DNA of 32,275 nt from Rhodobacter sp. (GCA_027489175.1 JAIYAE010000006.1:1-32275), one strand, 5' to 3'; counted from the stretch's first letter, positions 15,248 through 24,361 are shown. Notes: generated by a model not told the origin, from the letters alone. Numbers and translations: made by a program.

Positions 15248-16858
15248 CTAGCCGATTGCCGCTGCCTTCACATCGGCGTCGATGTACGGGACGTATTGGG
15301 CAAAGTTCTTCTGGAACATCTCGACCAGGCGCTGCGCCTGCGCGTCATAGGCGGCTGCGTCGGTCCAGGTACTGCGCGGATCAAGAAGGCCTTTGCCGAC
15401 GCCGGGCACGTCGACGGGAACTTCGAACCCGAAGACCGGGTCGCGCCGGAATTCCACCCCGTTCAGCGATCCGTCCAGCGCGGCCGACAAAAGCGCCCGG
15501 GTGGCGCGGATCGGCATGCGCTTGCCCACGCCGTAAGCCCCACCGGTCCAGCCGGTGTTGACCAGCCAGCACGAAGCGCCGGTCCGGGCGATCTTGGCTT
15601 GCAGAAGCTTGCCGTAAACCTCGGGCCGGCGCGGCATGAAGGGGGCGCCGAAGCAGGTGGAGAAGGTGGGTGTGGGTTCAGTGATCCCGCGTTCGGTGCC
15701 CGCGGCCTTTGAGGTGAAGCCGGACAGGAAGTGATACATCGCCTGCGCCGGGGACAGCCGGGCAATCGGCGGCAGGACCCCGAAAGCGTCGCAGGTCAGC
15801 ATCACCACATGGCGCGGCGGGCCACCCAGGCCGGTGGCGCTGGCGTTCGAAATAGCTTCAAGCGGATAGGCGCAGCGAGTGTTTTCGGTGAGGCTGCGGT
15901 TGGAAAAGTCCAAGACAAGGGTTTCAGGGTCAAAGACCATGTTCTCCACCACCGTGCCGAAGCGGTGGGTGGTGGCATAGATCTCGGGCTCAGCCTCAGG
16001 CGAAAGGTCGATGGTCTTGGCGTAGCAGCCGCCTTCAAAGTTGAAGATGCCCCGGTCGGACCAGCCATGTTCATCATCGCCGATCAGCGTGCGGTCGGGG
16101 GCGGCGGAGAGGGTTGTCTTGCCGGTGCCGGAAAGGCCGAAGAACACCGCTGCATCGACCGGGTTGCCGATAGCATGGTTGGCGCTGCAATGCATCGGCA
16201 TCACGCCCTTTTCCGGCAGCAGGTAGTTCAGGACGGTGAAGACTGCCTTCTTGTTTTCGCCCGCATAGGCCGTGTTGGCGATCAGAACTGTCCGCTCATC
16301 AAAGTTGAGCGCGATCACGGTTTCCGTGCGGCAGCCGTGCCGGGCCGGGTCGGCCTTGAAGGACGGCAGGTTGATCACTGTCCAGTCCGGGGTGAAGTTG
16401 TCCAGCTCTTCACGTGCGGGGCGGCGGAGGAGGTGGCGAATGAAAAGCCCATGCCACGCCAATTCCGTCACCACCCGCACATCCAGCCGGTGCAAGGGAT
16501 CAGCGCCGGCGTAGAGGTCCTGCACGAAGACCTCACGGCCCTGCAGATGGGCCAGCATGTCGGTCTTGAGGCGCGCGAAGGCCTCAGGCGTCATCGCGGC
16601 ATTGTTGTCCCACCAGATAGTGTCTTCAGTCGCAGGCGTGCGAACCACGAACTTGTCTTTCGGGGACCGACCGGTGAACTGGCCGGTGCTGCACAGGAAC
16701 GCCCCGCCCCGGCCCAGCCGCCCTTCGCCCCGGGTGACCGCCGCTTCGACCAAGGCAGCCTCGACATAGTTGTAATGCGCGGCAGCCACACCCGAGATGC
16801 CCTGATGCTCCAGCATGTGCCGGGGGTTCACGCGTCCTTGGCTGGGGCGGTCGGTCAT
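15248..16858 (-). CDS. pckA: Phosphoenolpyruvate carboxykinase (ATP)
   Basis: 536 residues, the normal size for the ATP-dependent enzyme, which converts oxaloacetate and ATP to PEP, CO2 and ADP, the first step of gluconeogenesis. The P-loop [11 protein letters not shown] is near residue 240, [10 protein letters not shown] is the kinase-2 region, and [12 protein letters not shown] is the PEPCK signature directly after it. The start has an AGGAGAGG ribosome site. It is divergent from chvI across a repeat-rich 355-bp gap, an arrangement conserved in many alphaproteobacteria, where ChvI affects pckA expression. It lies upstream of the acyl-CoA dehydrogenase gene with a 220-bp gap. Confidence 0.97.
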   Translation of the reverse strand: MTDRPSQGRVNPRHMLEHQGISGVAAAHYNYVEAALVEAAVTRGEGRLGRGGAFLCSTGQFTGRSPKDKFVVRTPATEDTIWWDNNAAMTPEAFARLKTDMLAHLQGREVFVQDLYAGADPLHRLDVRVVTELAWHGLFIRHLLRRPAREELDNFTPDWTVINLPSFKADPARHGCRTETVIALNFDERTVLIANTAYAGENKKAVFTVLNYLLPEKGVMPMHCSANHAIGNPVDAAVFFGLSGTGKTTLSAAPDRTLIGDDEHGWSDRGIFNFEGGCYAKTIDLSPEAEPEIYATTHRFGTVVENMVFDPETLVLDFSNRSLTENTRCAYPLEAISNASATGLGGPPRHVVMLTCDAFGVLPPIARLSPAQAMYHFLSGFTSKAAGTERGITEPTPTFSTCFGAPFMPRRPEVYGKLLQAKIARTGASCWLVNTGWTGGAYGVGKRMPIRATRALLSAALDGSLNGVEFRRDPVFGFEVPVDVPGVGKGLLDPRSTWTDAAAYDAQAQRLVEMFQKNFAQYVPYIDADVKAAAIG

Positions 16859-17213
16859 CCTGCATCCTCTCCTGGCCGGGCCTTGTGGCGCAGCGGTTCC
16901 TGATGATGGGCATCCGGGTGGCGCGATGCCGTGACACGACTTTTGGCGTCAGGTCACGTCTGGCCTATAGCATGATGATTCTTGGAAAGAATAGCATGTT
17001 TTCAAAGCGTTAGCGCAATCATTTCCCCGTTAGCGCCACCATCGGCCCAGATCCGCCGCGCAGGGCCAAAAACGCCAGCCGGGTCGGCGAAATTGCCACC
17101 CTTTGCGGCAGTTCTGCCAAGGTGATTCGGTTTTCTGTTGATTATCGGGGACCAAACGGGAACACTGGCGAAAAATATGCTTGTGGCAGTAGAAGTTACA
17201 GGGAGACTTGCAG
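16859..17213. promoter_or_regulatory. Divergent pckA / chvI regulatory region
   Basis: This 355-bp gap has no credible gene. It holds several repeats: CGTTAGCGC at 17008-17016 and 17028-17036 (period 20 bp, about two helix turns); ATAGCATG at 16967-16974 and 16991-16998 (period 24 bp); and a palindrome with arms ATTCTT (16978-16983) and AAGAAT (16987-16992). GTTAGCGC resembles a half-site of LacI-type operators. These sit nearer to pckA and could form its promoter and operators. For chvI, GGGAG lies 8 nt before the ATG; I found no convincing -35/-10 pair. Repeats are directly visible; their function is inferred. Confidence 0.55.
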
Positions 17214-17915
17214 ATGTCGCGCATTGCGCTTGTGGATGATGACCGCAACATCCTGACCTCGGTCGCCATGACGCTTGAGGCCGAAGGGTTTGAGGTCGAG
17301 ACCTACAATGATGGCCAGTCCGCGCTTGAGGCGTTCAATCGCCGCATGCCTGACATGGCCGTGCTGGATATCAAGATGCCCCGGATGGACGGGATGGACC
17401 TCTTGCAGCGGATGCGGCAGAAGACCTCGATCCCGGTGATTTTCCTGACCTCGAAGGACGATGAGATTGACGAGGTGCTGGGCCTGCGGATGGGCGCGGA
17501 CGACTACGTCAAGAAGCCGTTCAGCCAGCGCCTGCTGGTGGAACGCATCCGCGCGCTGCTGCGCCGTCAGGAAGCGATCAACACCGGTGAGGCTGCGGCC
17601 ACCGAAGAAACCCGGATGATGGAACGCGGCGCCCTGCGGATGGACCCCCTGCGCCATTCCGTGACCTGGAAGGGGATGGAGGTCAGCCTGACCGTGACCG
17701 AGTTCCTGCTGCTGCAGGCCCTTGCCCAGCGGCCCGGTTTCGTGAAATCGCGCGATCAGCTGATGGACGTGGCTTATGACGACCAGGTCTATGTTGATGA
17801 CCGCACCATCGACAGCCACATCAAGCGGCTGCGCAAGAAGATGCGATCGGTCGATGATACCTTTTCGGCGATCGAGACCCTGTACGGTATCGGCTACCGC
17901 TACAACGAAGAGTAA
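17214..17915 (+). CDS. chvI: Response regulator ChvI (OmpR/PhoB type)
   Basis: 233 residues. The receiver domain (1-120) has acidic D8-D9-D10, the phospho-acceptor D52 in [12 protein letters not shown]79 and K101 in KKPF. A winged-helix Trans_reg_C domain (about 130-232) ends with the family-typical [13 protein letters not shown] and [14 protein letters not shown] two codons upstream is in frame, but GGGAG is better spaced for the ATG at 17214. The cognate kinase gene chvG follows after 12 bp. ChvI controls envelope, acid-response and central carbon genes in relatives, and its divergent neighbour pckA is a likely target. Confidence 0.93.
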   Translation: MSRIALVDDDRNILTSVAMTLEAEGFEVETYNDGQSALEAFNRRMPDMAVLDIKMPRMDGMDLLQRMRQKTSIPVIFLTSKDDEIDEVLGLRMGADDYVKKPFSQRLLVERIRALLRRQEAINTGEAAATEETRMMERGALRMDPLRHSVTWKGMEVSLTVTEFLLLQALAQRPGFVKSRDQLMDVAYDDQVYVDDRTIDSHIKRLRKKMRSVDDTFSAIETLYGIGYRYNEE

Positions 17916-17927
17916 CGGCCAAAAGGC

Positions 17928-19622
17928 ATGACCGCGGCACCCCGGATCGGACTTGAAGACCCCCGGCCGAAACGGTCCGGTGACGTCCTTCTGGGCGAAG
18001 ACTGGGTATCGCCGGAAGCGACCGTTGAACGGCTGAAGGACGGCCGCGGCGGGCGCAGCATCGTGGCGCTGAACAGGTCGCCCCTTGCACGCAAGATCAT
18101 CGTCTTCAACCTGATGGCCTTGGTCATGCTGGTGGTTGGCGTGCTGTTCATGAACCCGTTTCGTGACAGCCTGGCCCTGCAGCGCCAGCAAGGCATGGCG
18201 CGGCAGGCCGAGCTGATTGCCAACATCTACCAAGGGCAACTGCGCCCCGGCACCTCAGGTTTCGACTTCCGCCAACCGCTTTCGGACATCAACGTTGACC
18301 CGATGGTCGAGGTGTTCCTGTTCGATCCAACCGGCCGGATCATCGCCTCCAAGGTGGGGCAGGGCACCGACAGTCTGCTGACCAACCGGGGGCAGCCGAC
18401 CATCCTGACGGATTTCCTTGAGGGGGTCTGGACCTGGGTCACCGCGATCCTGCGGCAGGGGCGGTCGGTCACGACCGAGACCATCGATGCGGCCCAACAG
18501 GCAACGGTGTCCTTCGATGCCGCGCGCGGGGGCGAGACGGTGTCACGCATCGCGCGCGACAGTGAAGGGAGCCTTTTGTTCTCGGTGGGGACGCCGATCA
18601 CCGTCTCGGGTGAGATTGTCGGCGTGGTGGTCCTGACCTCTACCTCGGCCGAGATTGACCGTCTGGTGCGCTATGAGCGCGAGCAAATCCTGCAGATGTT
18701 CCTGCTGGCGGTGGCGGTGTCGATCGGGCTTAGCCTGATGCTGGCCTCAACCATCTCGAACCCCCTGTCGGACCTTGCGGCGGCGGCAGAGCTTGGGCGC
18801 GACCGCGACTCGCGCCGTGTGGCGCCCAGCCGGGTGCGCATCCCCGACCTTGCCGCCCGCCCGGATGAGATTGGCCGTTTGTCGGTGGCCATGCGGGGCA
18901 TGGTGTCAGCACTGTATGACCGGATTGATGCCAACGAACAGTTCGCGGCCGACGTGGCGCATGAGATCAAGAACCCCCTTGCCAGCTTGCGGTCGGCGGT
19001 GGGGTCTTTGCGGTTCGTCAAGAAGGATGACCAGCGCGAAAAGCTCTTGGACGTGATCGAACATGATGTGCGCCGTCTGGACCGTCTGGTCAGCGACATC
19101 TCCAACGCCTCACGCCTCGACAGCGAGTTGGTCAAGGAAGAGGAAGAAGAGTTCAACCTTCTGAAAACCCTGTCGAACCTGTGCCAGTACCTGTCCCAGC
19201 AAGCGGGCGAAAAGGGCGTCGATTTCATCATCGACCTGCCGGCCGATCCGATCAGCATCAACGGGCTTGAGGCGCGTCTGGCGCAGGTGTTCGTCAACCT
19301 GGTGACCAACGCGATTTCGTTCTGCGAGGAAGGCGACGCCGTCCGCGTCTGGGCGCGCCGCCGTGAGAACCGGGTGCTGGTCGTGGTGGAAGACACTGGC
19401 CCCGGCATTCCGGAGCAGGCGCTGGCCAAGGTGTTCAAGCGGTTCTATTCCGAACGCCCGCAGGCCGAGTTTGGTCAGCATTCCGGCCTAGGTCTGGCGA
19501 TTTCCAAGCAGATCGTCGAGGCGCATGGCGGCGTGATCTGGGCAGAGAACATCCGCCCCACTGCCGCCGACCCCACGTCCGAACCCTTGGGCGCGCGCTT
19601 CGTCGTTGGTCTGCCGGTCTGA
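17928..19622 (+). CDS. chvG: Sensor histidine kinase ChvG
   Basis: 564 residues. A cytoplasmic N-terminal stretch (1-45) precedes TM1 (about 57-77, IIVFNLMALVMLVVGVLF), a periplasmic sensor domain (about 80-255), TM2 (about 258-278) and a HAMP region (SNPLSDLAAAAELGRDRDSR). The kinase core has the H-box FAADVAHEIKNPL with phospho-acceptor His345, the N-box AQVFVNLVTNAISF, and ATP-lid motifs VEDTGPGIP and GLGLAISK. This is the full ChvG/ExoS architecture. It is translated 12 bp after chvI and followed 10 bp later by hprK, so the operon joins envelope sensing to the regulatory PTS. Confidence 0.94.
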   Translation: MTAAPRIGLEDPRPKRSGDVLLGEDWVSPEATVERLKDGRGGRSIVALNRSPLARKIIVFNLMALVMLVVGVLFMNPFRDSLALQRQQGMARQAELIANIYQGQLRPGTSGFDFRQPLSDINVDPMVEVFLFDPTGRIIASKVGQGTDSLLTNRGQPTILTDFLEGVWTWVTAILRQGRSVTTETIDAAQQATVSFDAARGGETVSRIARDSEGSLLFSVGTPITVSGEIVGVVVLTSTSAEIDRLVRYEREQILQMFLLAVAVSIGLSLMLASTISNPLSDLAAAAELGRDRDSRRVAPSRVRIPDLAARPDEIGRLSVAMRGMVSALYDRIDANEQFAADVAHEIKNPLASLRSAVGSLRFVKKDDQREKLLDVIEHDVRRLDRLVSDISNASRLDSELVKEEEEEFNLLKTLSNLCQYLSQQAGEKGVDFIIDLPADPISINGLEARLAQVFVNLVTNAISFCEEGDAVRVWARRRENRVLVVVEDTGPGIPEQALAKVFKRFYSERPQAEFGQHSGLGLAISKQIVEAHGGVIWAENIRPTAADPTSEPLGARFVVGLPV

Positions 19623-19632
19623 CGGCCTTGCC

Positions 19633-20061
19633 GTGACCAGCCCAGTCAGCCAGACGATGCACGCCAGTTGCGTGGCGCTGGGGGATCGGGGGCTGCTGAT
19701 CATCGGGCCTTCCGGGTCTGGCAAATCCTCGTTGGCGCTGCGGCTGATCTCGCTTGGGGCGGCATTGGTGGCGGATGACCAGACCACTTTGACGGTTGAG
19801 ACGGGACGTCTGGTCGCGCGCTGCCCGGCGCCGATCCGTGCCCTGATCGAAGCGCGCGGCGTTGGCCTTCTGCGCGCGCCCAGCGTTGAGGCCGCCACGA
19901 TTGCGCTGGTCGTCGACCTTGGCCAGACCGAAGACCAGCGCCTGCCGCCGACACGGCGGTTCACGATCCTGGGATGCAGCGCCGATCTTGTGCTGCAGTC
20001 GCCCCATCCCCATTTCCCCGACGCCCTGATGCTCTACGTCTCGCACGGAAGGCAGGCCTGA
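19633..20061 (+). CDS. hprK: HPr kinase/phosphorylase, short C-terminal-domain form
   Basis: 142 residues from a GTG at 19633 (an ATG at 19657 is the alternative). It corresponds only to the catalytic C-terminal half of the Gram-positive enzyme, the usual alphaproteobacterial short form. The Walker A loop GPSGSGKSSLALRLI is at about residues 27-41, followed by ALVADDQT, a metal/substrate segment, and IEARGVGLLRAP, which contains the conserved signature region. It phosphorylates HPr on Ser46, present in the HPr encoded 1.3 kb downstream. Its place directly after chvG is the conserved chvIG-hprK arrangement. Confidence 0.92.
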   Translation: MTSPVSQTMHASCVALGDRGLLIIGPSGSGKSSLALRLISLGAALVADDQTTLTVETGRLVARCPAPIRALIEARGVGLLRAPSVEAATIALVVDLGQTEDQRLPPTRRFTILGCSADLVLQSPHPHFPDALMLYVSHGRQA

Positions 20062-20082
20062 ACCCTGCAGGACCAGACCCAG

Positions 20083-20997
20083 ATGACGGCAAGCCCGGAA
20101 CCTGACCACCGCATCGTCTTTGTCACCGGCCCTTCGGGCGCCGGGCGGACCACGGCGATCCGCGTGCTGGAAGACCTAGGGTTTGAGGGCATCGACAACA
20201 TCCCCCTGTCGCTGGTGCCGCGGCTGATCGACGGCGCGCCCCTGGGCCATCCCATTGCGCTGGGGCTGGATGTCCGGAACCGCGATTTCAACGCCACCGC
20301 CCTGATCGAGTTGATCGATAGCCTGACCCGCGACCCGCGCGTCGCGCTGGATGTGCTGTATCTGGACTGCTCGCCCTCGGTCCTGATCCGGCGTTTCTCG
20401 GAAACGCGCCGCCGCCACCCGCTGGCCCCGGCTGAAACCCCGGCGCAAGGGGTAGAGCGCGAGATTGACCTTCTGGCCCCGATCCGCGTGCGGGCCGACC
20501 ATCTGATCGACACCACCGACCTGACCCAGCATGACCTGAAGGGCGAGGTTGCCGCCCTGTTTGACACGGGCGCGACGGGCCGGCTGTCCGTCTCGGTGCA
20601 GTCCTTCAGCTACAAGCGTGGCATTCCGCGCGGGGTGGACATGATCTTCGACTGCCGGTTCCTGTCCAATCCGCACTGGCAGCCAGCATTGCGCGCGCTG
20701 GACGGTCGTGACCCCGCAGTTGAGGCCTTTGTGCGCAATGACCCGCGCTTTGCCGAATTCTTCCATAAGTTGCAGGACATGCTTCTGTTTCTGCTTCCGG
20801 CCAACGTTGAGGAGGGCAAAGCCTACCTTGCCATCGGCTTTGGCTGTACCGGAGGGCAACACAGGTCGGTCGCCGTAGCGGAACTGGTCGGGAACGCGCT
20901 TGCAGATGCCGGCTGGCCGGTGTCAAAACGACACCGGGAACTTGAACGCAAGGCGGCCACGGGGCAGCCAGACGCAACGAAGGTGGCAATCGTTTGA
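20083..20997 (+). CDS. rapZ: RapZ / YvcJ-type nucleotide-binding protein (RNase adapter)
   Basis: 304 residues. Near the N-terminus is the Walker [22 protein letters not shown] region (key residues GPSGAGRTT at about 13-21), followed by the DNIP motif. The C-terminal domain has [13 protein letters not shown], the D-CRFL-NP region and the [17 protein letters not shown] motif. RapZ-family proteins bind nucleotides or UDP-sugars; in enterobacteria RapZ guides RNase E to GlmZ, but that RNA partner is not expected here, so the alphaproteobacterial role is open. It sits in the PTS cluster and its stop overlaps the TTG start of the EIIA gene. Confidence 0.94.
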   Translation: MTASPEPDHRIVFVTGPSGAGRTTAIRVLEDLGFEGIDNIPLSLVPRLIDGAPLGHPIALGLDVRNRDFNATALIELIDSLTRDPRVALDVLYLDCSPSVLIRRFSETRRRHPLAPAETPAQGVEREIDLLAPIRVRADHLIDTTDLTQHDLKGEVAALFDTGATGRLSVSVQSFSYKRGIPRGVDMIFDCRFLSNPHWQPALRALDGRDPAVEAFVRNDPRFAEFFHKLQDMLLFLLPANVEEGKAYLAIGFGCTGGQHRSVAVAELVGNALADAGWPVSKRHRELERKAATGQPDATKVAIV

Positions 20998-21389
20998 TCG
21001 GTATCGTGATCGTGGCGCATGGCGGGCTGGCGCGGGAATATCTCTCTGCGGTCGAGCATGTCGTGGGCAAGCAGGACGGTGTCCGCGCCATCGCCATCGA
21101 AGATGACCATGACCGTGCCGCCAAGCAGCAGGAAATCTGCGTGGCCGCTGATGCGGTGGATACCGGGCAGGGAGTGGTGCTGGTGACCGACATGTTCGGC
21201 GGGTCGCCCTCGAACCTCTCGCTTCCCGCTTGTGCGACCAGCGGGCGGCGCATTCTCTATGGCGCGAACCTGCCCATGCTGATCAAGCTTGCGAAGTCGC
21301 GTGACATGACCGTTCCGGACGCCGTGGCCGCAGCCCTGGATGCTGGGCGCAAATACATCAACGCCCTTGATCTGGGCAGCGGGGCCTGA
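20994..21389 (+). CDS. PTS EIIA component, mannose/fructose type
   Basis: 131 residues starting at TTG inside the rapZ stop (TTGA, 4-nt overlap). The phosphorylatable histidine is H9 in [14 protein letters not shown], and [15 protein letters not shown] near residue 62 is the second family signature. No EIIB, EIIC or EIID permease genes are in the window, so this EIIA (called ManX or PtsM in relatives) most likely belongs to a regulatory phosphorelay rather than a sugar importer. HPr follows after 3 bp. No ATG occurs near the N-terminus before the signature, so TTG is the only sensible start. Confidence 0.93.
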   Translation: MIGIVIVAHGGLAREYLSAVEHVVGKQDGVRAIAIEDDHDRAAKQQEICVAADAVDTGQGVVLVTDMFGGSPSNLSLPACATSGRRILYGANLPMLIKLAKSRDMTVPDAVAAALDAGRKYINALDLGSGA

Positions 21390-21392
21390 CCC

Positions 21393-21662
21393 ATGACCAG
21401 CCGGACCCTGCGCATCGTCAATGAAAAAGGCCTGCACGCCCGTGCCAGCGCCAAATTCGTCGAAGTGGTCGAAGCGCATGACGCCCGGGCCGAGGTTCTG
21501 AAAGACGGCCTCTCGGTTTCGGGCGACAGTATCATGGGGCTTTTGATGTTGGCAGCTTCACGCGGAACCACTATTGAGGTTCAGACATCCGGGGCCGAAG
21601 CGGGGAAGCTCGCCGATGCTCTGGAGGCGCTGGTTGCAGCCCGCTTCGGTGAGGAGTATTGA
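21393..21662 (+). CDS. ptsH: Phosphocarrier protein HPr
   Basis: 89 residues, standard HPr size. H15 in NEKGLHARASAKF is the site phosphorylated by Enzyme I. S46 in VSGDSIMGLLMLAA is the target of HPr kinase, and the linked hprK gene implies that Ser phosphorylation is used. It starts 3 bp after the EIIA stop and its own stop overlaps the TTG start of the acyltransferase gene. Enzyme I is not in the window. Secure. Confidence 0.96.
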   Translation: MTSRTLRIVNEKGLHARASAKFVEVVEAHDARAEVLKDGLSVSGDSIMGLLMLAASRGTTIEVQTSGAEAGKLADALEALVAARFGEEY

Positions 21663-22588
21663 AGCGCGCTGGGGATGAAGGCAGTCGCTTCTTGACGGAA
21701 CAGTCGCATATCGGGAAAGCGGGGGAACCGCTGGAGGGTCTGGCACCGGTTGCCCAGGCAGAGCCGGTCTATGACATGCGCCGTCTGTCCTATGCGGGCA
21801 CCTTCAAGAACCCGTTCAAGGCCGGCACGATTCGCGCCATCGAATGGATGACGGCCAAGGTCCAGCTTTTGCGCCTGATCCGCAGTTTCGAAAAATCCGG
21901 TGCTCCGCATGGTGCGCCCTTCTGGCCCAAGGCGATCCGCCACATGGGCATCCGGATCGACACCCCGCCGGAAGAAATTGCCCGCATCCCTCCGACCGGC
22001 CCGCTGGTTGTGGTGGCCAACCACCCCTCGGGTCTGGTCGACGGCATGGTCATGGCCGAAATGATCAACCGCGTCCGGTCTGACTTCAAGATCCTGACCC
22101 GATCTCTCTTGACCGGGATCCCTGAGGTTGAGGAATTCATGATCCCCGTCCCCTTCCCGCACGAAGACAACGCGCGCGAATTGGGCCTGCAGATGCGGGA
22201 TGAGACGATGAAGCACCTCAAGGCCGGGGGGGCCATCATCATCTTTCCGGCCGGCAAGGTCGCGATGAGCCCCGGCTGGTGGGGCAAGGCGGTTGAGGCT
22301 GAGTGGAACGTCTTCACCCACAAGATCGTCAAATCCTCAGGGGCGACGATCCTGCCGATTTACTTCCCCGGCCAGAATTCCCGCGCGTTCCTGATCGCCA
22401 ACAAGGTCAGCGACACGATCCGCCAGGGCCTCTTGCTTTATGAGATCAAGCGCAGCCTCTTCAAACCCCAGCGGCCGGTGATCGGTGAGCCGATCCCGGC
22501 CGAAGAGTTGAAGAAGTGGGAGGGCAACCCGAGGGGGTTCCTCGCGTGGCTCCGGGAGCATACGCTGGCGTTGGGGCAAGCCGATTAG
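21659..22588 (+). CDS. Lysophospholipid acyltransferase family protein (PlsC/OlsA-like)
   Basis: 309 residues if started at TTG 21659, which overlaps the ptsH stop as TTGA; an internal start near residue 40 (MRRLSYAG) is possible. The acyltransferase motif is VVVANHPSGLVDG (about residue 117), an H-x5-D form seen in hemolysin-related acyltransferases instead of H-x4-D. FPAGKVAMSP (about residue 200) is the glycerol-phosphate-binding motif, and LPIYFPGQNSR follows. It probably moves an acyl chain to a lysophospholipid or ornithine-type lipid at the inner membrane; the acceptor cannot be told. The overlap couples its translation to HPr, giving a chvI-to-acyltransferase transcription unit. Confidence 0.87.
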   Translation: MKRAGDEGSRFLTEQSHIGKAGEPLEGLAPVAQAEPVYDMRRLSYAGTFKNPFKAGTIRAIEWMTAKVQLLRLIRSFEKSGAPHGAPFWPKAIRHMGIRIDTPPEEIARIPPTGPLVVVANHPSGLVDGMVMAEMINRVRSDFKILTRSLLTGIPEVEEFMIPVPFPHEDNARELGLQMRDETMKHLKAGGAIIIFPAGKVAMSPGWWGKAVEAEWNVFTHKIVKSSGATILPIYFPGQNSRAFLIANKVSDTIRQGLLLYEIKRSLFKPQRPVIGEPIPAEELKKWEGNPRGFLAWLREHTLALGQAD

Positions 22589-22624
22589 AACACGGTCGCT
22601 CTGGCGGCCGGCGCGCCGGTGATC

Positions 22625-22643
22625 GCTCCACCGGGGCTGGAGC
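22625..22643 (+). terminator. Weak terminator-like hairpin after the PTS-acyltransferase unit
   Basis: GCTCCA (22625-22630) and TGGAGC (22638-22643) pair around a 7-nt loop and are followed by only TT, so the U-tract is poor. It begins 37 nt after the acyltransferase stop, in the 126-bp gap before the methyltransferase gene. It may end the long chvI-acyltransferase transcript. Low confidence. Confidence 0.3.
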
Positions 22644-22714
22644 TTGGGCAATCGGACAGCTAGCGTGGGTGGACCAACAGGCACGGCCAAGATCAGCCAG
22701 GAGCTCCGCCCAGA

Positions 22715-23305
22715 ATGAAGAAGCGCATGAACCATTGGCTGCGTAAGGTCATGGAAGACGAGACGCACAAGATTGTGGCCGGATGGCCAGTGTCGTCGCT
22801 GGATGCCATCGAGATCTCGGGCAAGGGCTGGAGCGGTGCCGGGTTCAAGAGCTACGTCAGCCTGCAATATCCGGAATTCGACATTTGCACGCCGTCAGAG
22901 GACTGGTCCGAGGCGACCGCAGGCTATGCGCGCGGGTCGGCCGATTTGATCCTTGCGGAACAGGTCTGGGAACACTTGCGCTATCCCTATCGTGCAGGCC
23001 GAAATGTCCTTGGCATGTTGCGCCCGGGCGGACGGTTCCTGTTGACCACGCCCTTCCTGGTCCGGATCCACAACATTGAGTACTATTCCGACTGCACCCG
23101 CTGGACGGCCGAAGGGATGCAGTATTACCTGGAAGAGTGCGGGTTCGATCCTGCGGGCATCCAGACCTATGCATGGGGCAATCGGGATTGCGCGGCGGCC
23201 CACATCACCAGTCCCATCTGGTCCGAATATCGACGGGGCATGAACCTGGAGAACGAGCCGCTCTATCCTTGCGTCGTCTGGGCTGTCGCAACGAAGCGGG
23301 CTTAG
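22715..23305 (+). CDS. Small class I SAM-dependent methyltransferase-like protein
   Basis: 196 residues. The C-terminal part of a Methyltransf_11-type fold is recognisable: ADLILAEQVWEHL (motif II position, about residue 75), NVLGMLRPGGRFLLTTPF (post-motif II and III, about residues 95-115), then an aromatic segment and TRWTAEGMQYYLEECGF. A clear SAM-binding glycine loop (motif I, usually D-x-G-x-G) is not visible near the N-terminus, so activity should be treated with caution. AGGAG lies 13 nt before the ATG at 22715; a second ATG at 22727 is possible. It converges with the 3-hydroxybutyryl-CoA dehydrogenase gene 12 bp downstream. The substrate is unknown. Confidence 0.75.
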   Translation: MKKRMNHWLRKVMEDETHKIVAGWPVSSLDAIEISGKGWSGAGFKSYVSLQYPEFDICTPSEDWSEATAGYARGSADLILAEQVWEHLRYPYRAGRNVLGMLRPGGRFLLTTPFLVRIHNIEYYSDCTRWTAEGMQYYLEECGFDPAGIQTYAWGNRDCAAAHITSPIWSEYRRGMNLENEPLYPCVVWAVATKRA

Positions 23306-23317
23306 CCTGCGACGGGC

Positions 23318-24193
23318 TTATCGCGTCGGCACCGGCACTTCGCCCCGGTAGTCATAGAAGCCCCGCTGCGTCTTTCGGCCCAGCCATCCGGCTTCGACAT
23401 ACTTCGTCAGCAAGGGACAGGGCCGGTACTTCGTATCCGCCAGCCCCTCATGCAAGACGTTCATGATCGCCAAGCAGGTATCCAGCCCGATGAAATCCGC
23501 CAGTTCAAGCGGGCCCATCGGGTGGTTGGCACCGAGCTTAAGCGATTCGTCGATGGATTTGACCGACCCGACGCCCTCATACAGCGTATAGACCGCCTCA
23601 TTGATCATCGGCATCAGGATGCGGTTGACGATGAAGGCGGGGAAATCCTCGGCGCTGGCCGCCGTCTTGCCGAGTTTGCGGACGACCTCATGCAGGGTGT
23701 CCCAGGTCTCTTGATCCGTGGCAATCCCCCGGATCAGTTCCACTAGCTGCATCACCGGTACCGGGTTCATGAAGTGAAAACCCATGAACTTTTCCGGACG
23801 GTCCGTGCGCGAGGCGAGGCGCGTGATGGAAATGGACGAGGTGTTTGAGGTCAGGATCGTCGTTGGCTTCAGGTGCGGCAGCAGGTCCTCGAAGATCGCG
23901 GTTTTCACCGTCTCGCGTTCGGTAGCGGCCTCGATGATGAGGTCGCACTGGCCCAGATCGGACAGCTTCAGCGTGGTCTTGATCCGCTCCAGCGCGGCGC
24001 GCTTGTCGGCGGGCATGACCTTGCCGCGGGCGACCTGGCGTTCGATGTTGCGTTCGATCACCGCGAGCGCCTTTGACAGGCTGTCTTCCGAGATGTCGGT
24101 CATCAGCACGTCATAGCCCGCAAGCGCGAAGACATGGGCGATCCCGTTGCCCATCTGGCCTGCGCCGACCACGCCCACCTGTCTGACTTCCAT
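23318..24193 (-). CDS. hbd: 3-hydroxybutyryl-CoA dehydrogenase
   Basis: 291 residues from the ATG at 24193, fixed by AGGAGG about 8 nt upstream. It interconverts 3-hydroxybutyryl-CoA and acetoacetyl-CoA with NAD(P). The N-terminal Rossmann motif VGVVGAGQMGNGIAHVFALAGY and ILTSNTSSISITRLA precede the catalytic MGFHFMNPVPVMQLVELI (His and Glu) and NRILMPMINEA. The C-terminal domain has the ANHPMGPLELADFIGLDTCL signature. It feeds C4 units to PHB turnover or the ethylmalonyl-CoA pathway. In relatives it lies beside etfBA; here a + strand DUF6473 gene has come between. Confidence 0.94.
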   Translation of the reverse strand: MEVRQVGVVGAGQMGNGIAHVFALAGYDVLMTDISEDSLSKALAVIERNIERQVARGKVMPADKRAALERIKTTLKLSDLGQCDLIIEAATERETVKTAIFEDLLPHLKPTTILTSNTSSISITRLASRTDRPEKFMGFHFMNPVPVMQLVELIRGIATDQETWDTLHEVVRKLGKTAASAEDFPAFIVNRILMPMINEAVYTLYEGVGSVKSIDESLKLGANHPMGPLELADFIGLDTCLAIMNVLHEGLADTKYRPCPLLTKYVEAGWLGRKTQRGFYDYRGEVPVPTR

Positions 24194-24361
24194 CGCGCCG
24201 CCTCCTGCTGTTGCCCCGCTTATGCCTGCTGCCCCCCTTGCGTGCAAGGATGGGCGGGCAGGGGCAAAATACCTACACTTCTATCCAACCGCCCGATTTT
24301 AGCCATTCGACAACCACTGTCTGTAACCCTTGCGGTGGGTGAATGAAGATTGGGTGATGTG
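24194..24361. promoter_or_regulatory. Divergent promoter region, hbd vs DUF6473 gene
   Basis: This 168-bp gap has one clear symmetric element: CCTTGC (24236-24241) and GCAAGG (24244-24249) around GT, 43 nt before the hbd start. It could be an operator for hbd. The DUF6473 side is AT-richer, but I see no convincing promoter pair. Evidence is limited to the palindrome. Confidence 0.35.

Noticed and set aside
17030..17269. Small - strand frame of 79 codons before chvI
   Set aside because: It overlaps the chvI start, has no family resemblance, and lies in the regulatory gap.
22608..22619. Perfect 12-bp palindrome CCGGCGCGCCGG after the acyltransferase gene
   Set aside because: GC-only palindromes are expected by chance in this composition; without a U-tract or conservation it is not strong evidence.
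22715..23305. A more specific methyltransferase name
   Set aside because: The SAM-binding glycine loop is not clearly visible, so assigning a substrate or subfamily would be guesswork.
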